Source of the DNA: a bacterium
GTDB taxonomy: Bacteria > Bacteroidota > Ignavibacteria > Kapaibacteriales > UBA2268
Assembly: GCA_030426865.1 (NCBI GenBank)
Contig: JAUHXN010000126.1
Location: 1 to 7,994, forward strand
Reading direction: 5' to 3'
DNA length: 7,994 nucleotides
Below are positions 6,082 to 7,994 of the stretch, one piece after another. Under the pieces are notes generated by a model, which saw nothing but the letters and a program-made list of their open reading frames with translations, was not told the DNA's origin and ran no database searches. Positions within the stretch are counted from its first letter, which is position 1; the number at the start of each line of letters is the position of its first letter. Made by a program: the position numbers and the translations under genes.

Positions 6082-6871
6082 AAAGGGAAAGTGTAACCAG
6101 ATAAAATATTACAGTGAATAGGACAGCTCCCAGTAAATGACCAATCTTCTTTTCTTTTGTCACATTAAATATTTTTAAAATAGACTTTCTTAATAGAAAC
6201 CAAATTATAGCACCAAATGCTAGAGCTATAATTATTGAAAGAGCATAGTTTGGTTGAGGTATTAAGCCATCAAGGAGCGAAGAACTGGAACTAGAAAAAT
6301 TATTTAAAAATAAATACTTAATCATGTATACCAACCCAAATACATTTAATGAAAGTTTATTCATAAAAAGGTATAGAATTATTATCCATCCTTTTTGTTT
6401 AAGTTTTGCAAATTGATAAATTCCGTAAGGAAAAACTAATCCATACAATACCATTTCTATAGAAATTCCTAATATAAACTCGGTCTCAGAAAATCTTATA
6501 TATTGAATATAGGAGGGAAGGTTGAAAAACAAAAACAGTATATAATAACCAATTAGTCCAATTACAAATAGTCGGAATTTTTTTATTTGCCCTTCTTCTA
6601 AATTTGTTCCATAACCAACAGTCAAAAGAGAGGAAAAGCTTATTAAGTTTTTTACTATATCTTGTCTTTCTTTTTTCTTTTTGGTTTTGAGGATTTTTTC
6701 TTGTTGTATTTTGGCACTAACATTATTAATGGTATCGGTAGAAATATTTCTTTCTTTTAGTACTTGTTCAGCTGCTTCTACTGCTTTGGGCTGGTATTCA
6801 TCACGAAGATTTAAGACTTTAATCAAGTCTTCATTTTCAAGGGTTTTCATTTTAGCGTAGAACTTGTCCAT
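6074..6871 (-). CDS. multi-pass membrane protein with N-terminal Y.PKAVEAA helical module
   Basis: A 265-aa protein of unknown function. Residues 8-42 (MKTLENEDLIKVLNLRDEY, then QPKAVEAAEQVLKERNI) form a short soluble module of a kind I recall at the N-terminus of many Bacteroidota proteins: an L..I....EY.P.AV.AA..EL..R pattern joined to membrane helices. A strongly basic stretch follows (LKTKKKKERQ, residues 61-70), then hydrophobic segments at about 100-117, 132-153, 161-189 (possibly two helices), 208-227 and 244-264. A serine run (S193-S198) lies in a loop. No catalytic motif is seen. The basic patch before helix 1 suggests a cytoplasmic N-terminus. The start is the first ATG; M8 is an alternative. 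It is a single gene, divergent from the 214-aa protein gene 45 bp away and overlapping the ExbD-like gene at its 3' end. Confidence 0.88.
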   Translation of the reverse strand: MDKFYAKMKTLENEDLIKVLNLRDEYQPKAVEAAEQVLKERNISTDTINNVSAKIQQEKILKTKKKKERQDIVKNLISFSSLLTVGYGTNLEEGQIKKFRLFVIGLIGYYILFLFFNLPSYIQYIRFSETEFILGISIEMVLYGLVFPYGIYQFAKLKQKGWIIILYLFMNKLSLNVFGLVYMIKYLFLNNFSSSSSSLLDGLIPQPNYALSIIIALAFGAIIWFLLRKSILKIFNVTKEKKIGHLLGAVLFTVIFYLVTLSLFI

Positions 6872-6916
6872 CTAGCCAAGGTAGTTATTTTAAGTAATAT
6901 TCATTACATTTAAGCA

Positions 6917-7561
6917 ATGGGAATATTTGATTTTTTAAAGAAAAAAGAAACCTCAACAGTTGTAACAAGACCAGCTGAAGTAAGTTTTTGGGAATGGTTT
7001 ATTGATAATAAAAAAGAGTTAGAAACTTTTATTGATAGTGAGCAAAAAGACTTCAAAATCTATGATGAATTAACTAAAAGAATTAAAACTTACAACAGGA
7101 TTTTATTTGCAGAGTTAACAAAAAATGAAGCAGGTAAATACATCATTATAATTACTCCAGATGGACTAAAGGATGGAGTTTTAGCCACAAAAAAATTAGG
7201 TGAAAGTCACCCTTTAATTGAAAATTGGCTTATCCAAAAGTTCAGGCAGCCTATGGATGATATTAGGTTGGAAATAGGAGGAATTACCTATCCACCATCA
7301 GACATAGAGGTTTATGCAGAAGTTGATAGATTAAATGAATTGGTTAATGTGGAGATATTTATTAGAAACATGGATAAGGATGAGGAAAAATATCAAACTA
7401 TTGCTTGGTTATATATGGATCATATTATTGGAGAATTCAATTCGATAACTAAAGTAGGTTCTGTAGCTTTTCATAATCTTAAGGAAGGGAAAAGTGTTGA
7501 GAATGGAATTAGTCTTGTTGAGTTACGAAAACTAATTGAAGATGAACTATATCTAAGTTAA
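6917..7561 (+). CDS. soluble cytoplasmic protein of unknown function
   Basis: A 214-aa protein with no signal peptide or membrane segment. The N-terminus MGIFDFLKKK is a short amphipathic helix typical of many small cytoplasmic proteins. The body is alpha/beta: SFWEWFIDNKKELETFI (23-39), a helix at about 50-65, the strand KYIIIITPDG (74-83), then HPLIENWLIQKFRQP (98-112). After this come strands around VNVEIFIRN (143-151) and a helix leading to AWLYMDHIIGEFNSITKVGSVAF (163-185). The order W.WF, IITPDG, W...KFRQP, then a D...GE segment resembles a family of uncharacterised bacterial proteins I have seen, but I cannot name it. No catalytic triad or metal motif is evident. It is a single gene between two minus-strand genes; TACATTTA just upstream is too near the ATG to call a promoter. 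Confidence 0.88.
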   Translation: MGIFDFLKKKETSTVVTRPAEVSFWEWFIDNKKELETFIDSEQKDFKIYDELTKRIKTYNRILFAELTKNEAGKYIIIITPDGLKDGVLATKKLGESHPLIENWLIQKFRQPMDDIRLEIGGITYPPSDIEVYAEVDRLNELVNVEIFIRNMDKDEEKYQTIAWLYMDHIIGEFNSITKVGSVAFHNLKEGKSVENGISLVELRKLIEDELYLS

Positions 7562-7591
7562 TATTGTTAAAGCTAAAAACTAGTATAGTCA

Positions 7592-7994
7592 TTAATGTTT
7601 TTTAGGTGACGAACAGTATTCGCTATAAAGATCAGCACCATTTTTTGAACCGTTATCTGCAGCTTTTCCCCAATCAATACAAGCTTCGTTATAATTCCCT
7701 AAAGCATAATTAGTCCTTCCTCGCCATATAAAGGCTAAAGTGTCTTGAGGTTTTATTTTAATGGTTTGATTTATATCTACTAATGCTTTTTCATACATTT
7801 CTAATTGGTAGTAGGCATATGCTCTATCAAAATGAGCTTCGGTATGCCTATTGTATAATTGAAGTGTTTCTGTAAAATCTTCAATTGCCCCTTGAAAATC
7901 TTCAATCCATATTTTACAAACTCCTCTATTATAAAGAGGTTGAATATCAAACGGTGCTGCTTCAAATGATACGTCAAAATCGGCTATCGCTTTT
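7592..7994 (-). CDS. TPR-repeat protein, C-terminal part (cut by the window edge)
   Basis: Reading the minus strand from the right edge, the frame is open without a stop to TAA at 7594-7592, giving 133 visible residues. They carry consecutive tetratricopeptide repeats with the usual Y/W, LG, Y, A, F, A, P positions: a partial repeat (KAIADFDVSFEAAPFD), then QPLYNRGVCKIWIEDFQGAI, then EAHFDRAYAYYQLEMYEKAL with INQTIKIKP, then TLAFIWRGRTNYALGNYNEA. A final helix, CIDWGKAADNG, precedes the tail YCSSPKKH. The methionine at 7798 lies inside a repeat and is not the start; the true start is outside the window. TPRs mediate protein binding, and the partner is unknown. No signal peptide can be judged. 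The gene converges on the 214-aa protein gene with a 30-bp gap and no clear terminator. Confidence 0.9.
   Translation of the reverse strand, partial: KAIADFDVSFEAAPFDIQPLYNRGVCKIWIEDFQGAIEDFTETLQLYNRHTEAHFDRAYAYYQLEMYEKALVDINQTIKIKPQDTLAFIWRGRTNYALGNYNEACIDWGKAADNGSKNGADLYSEYCSSPKKH

Noticed and set aside
6894..6907. Inverted repeat GTAAT-ATTC-ATTAC between divergent genes
   Set aside because: Only 5-bp arms of AT-rich sequence; too short to separate from chance, although its position between divergent starts is noted.
6905..6912. TACATTTA as a -7 promoter element for the 214-aa protein gene
   Set aside because: One mismatch from TAnnTTTG and only 4 nt from the ATG, which would put the transcript start at or inside the coding region.
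7592..7798. A 68-aa stand-alone protein starting at the methionine at 7798
   Set aside because: The frame continues without a stop to the window edge and the upstream codons encode further TPR repeats, so this methionine is internal to a longer protein.

Overview
The window looks like a piece of a Bacteroidota chromosome (Flavobacteriia or Cytophagia type). The DNA is very AT-rich and start codons have no clear Shine-Dalgarno sequences. Two upstream regions carry matches to the Bacteroidota -7 promoter element TAnnTTTG. Several protein families also have a Bacteroidota look: a small membrane protein with the MERS.KFISLSGLSG signature, an LRR protein carrying a YREF/SGIPM domain and a GYWNCD motif, and a membrane protein with an N-terminal Y.PKAVEAA..VL.ERN module. 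No rRNA, tRNA, CRISPR array, transposase, phage gene or integrase was seen.

Layout from left to right. (1) A six-helix membrane protein on the minus strand (6-662), whose usual partner regulator would lie just outside the left edge. (2) A 130-bp divergent promoter region (663-792) holding two perfect inverted repeats. (3) A two-gene plus-strand operon: a 933-aa secreted LRR/beta-sandwich protein (793-3594), followed 5 nt later by a 253-aa secreted protein resembling a degenerate CAP/SCP domain (3600-4361), which has no ATG start. (4) A lipoprotein of unknown function on the minus strand (4477-5208). (5) Divergent from it, a lipoprotein whose C-terminal third reads as an ExbD/TolR periplasmic domain (5263-6081). 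(6) A multi-pass membrane protein on the minus strand (6074-6871) that overlaps the previous gene tail-to-tail by 8 bp. (7) A soluble protein of unknown function (6917-7561). (8) The C-terminal 133 residues of a TPR-repeat protein on the minus strand that runs off the right edge (7592-7994).

Apart from the LRR/CAP-like pair, every gene is a single-gene unit and the strand flips at every other boundary, so few functional links can be drawn from operon structure. Five of the eight products are exported or membrane-embedded by sequence, so the region is largely a set of envelope-associated genes of unknown function. The observations most worth following are the lipid-anchored ExbD-like protein with no ExbB or TonB partner in view, the large LRR/YREF-domain protein co-transcribed with the CAP-like protein, and the palindromes in the divergent promoter region. 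I do not see convincing evidence of a complete new multi-gene system here.
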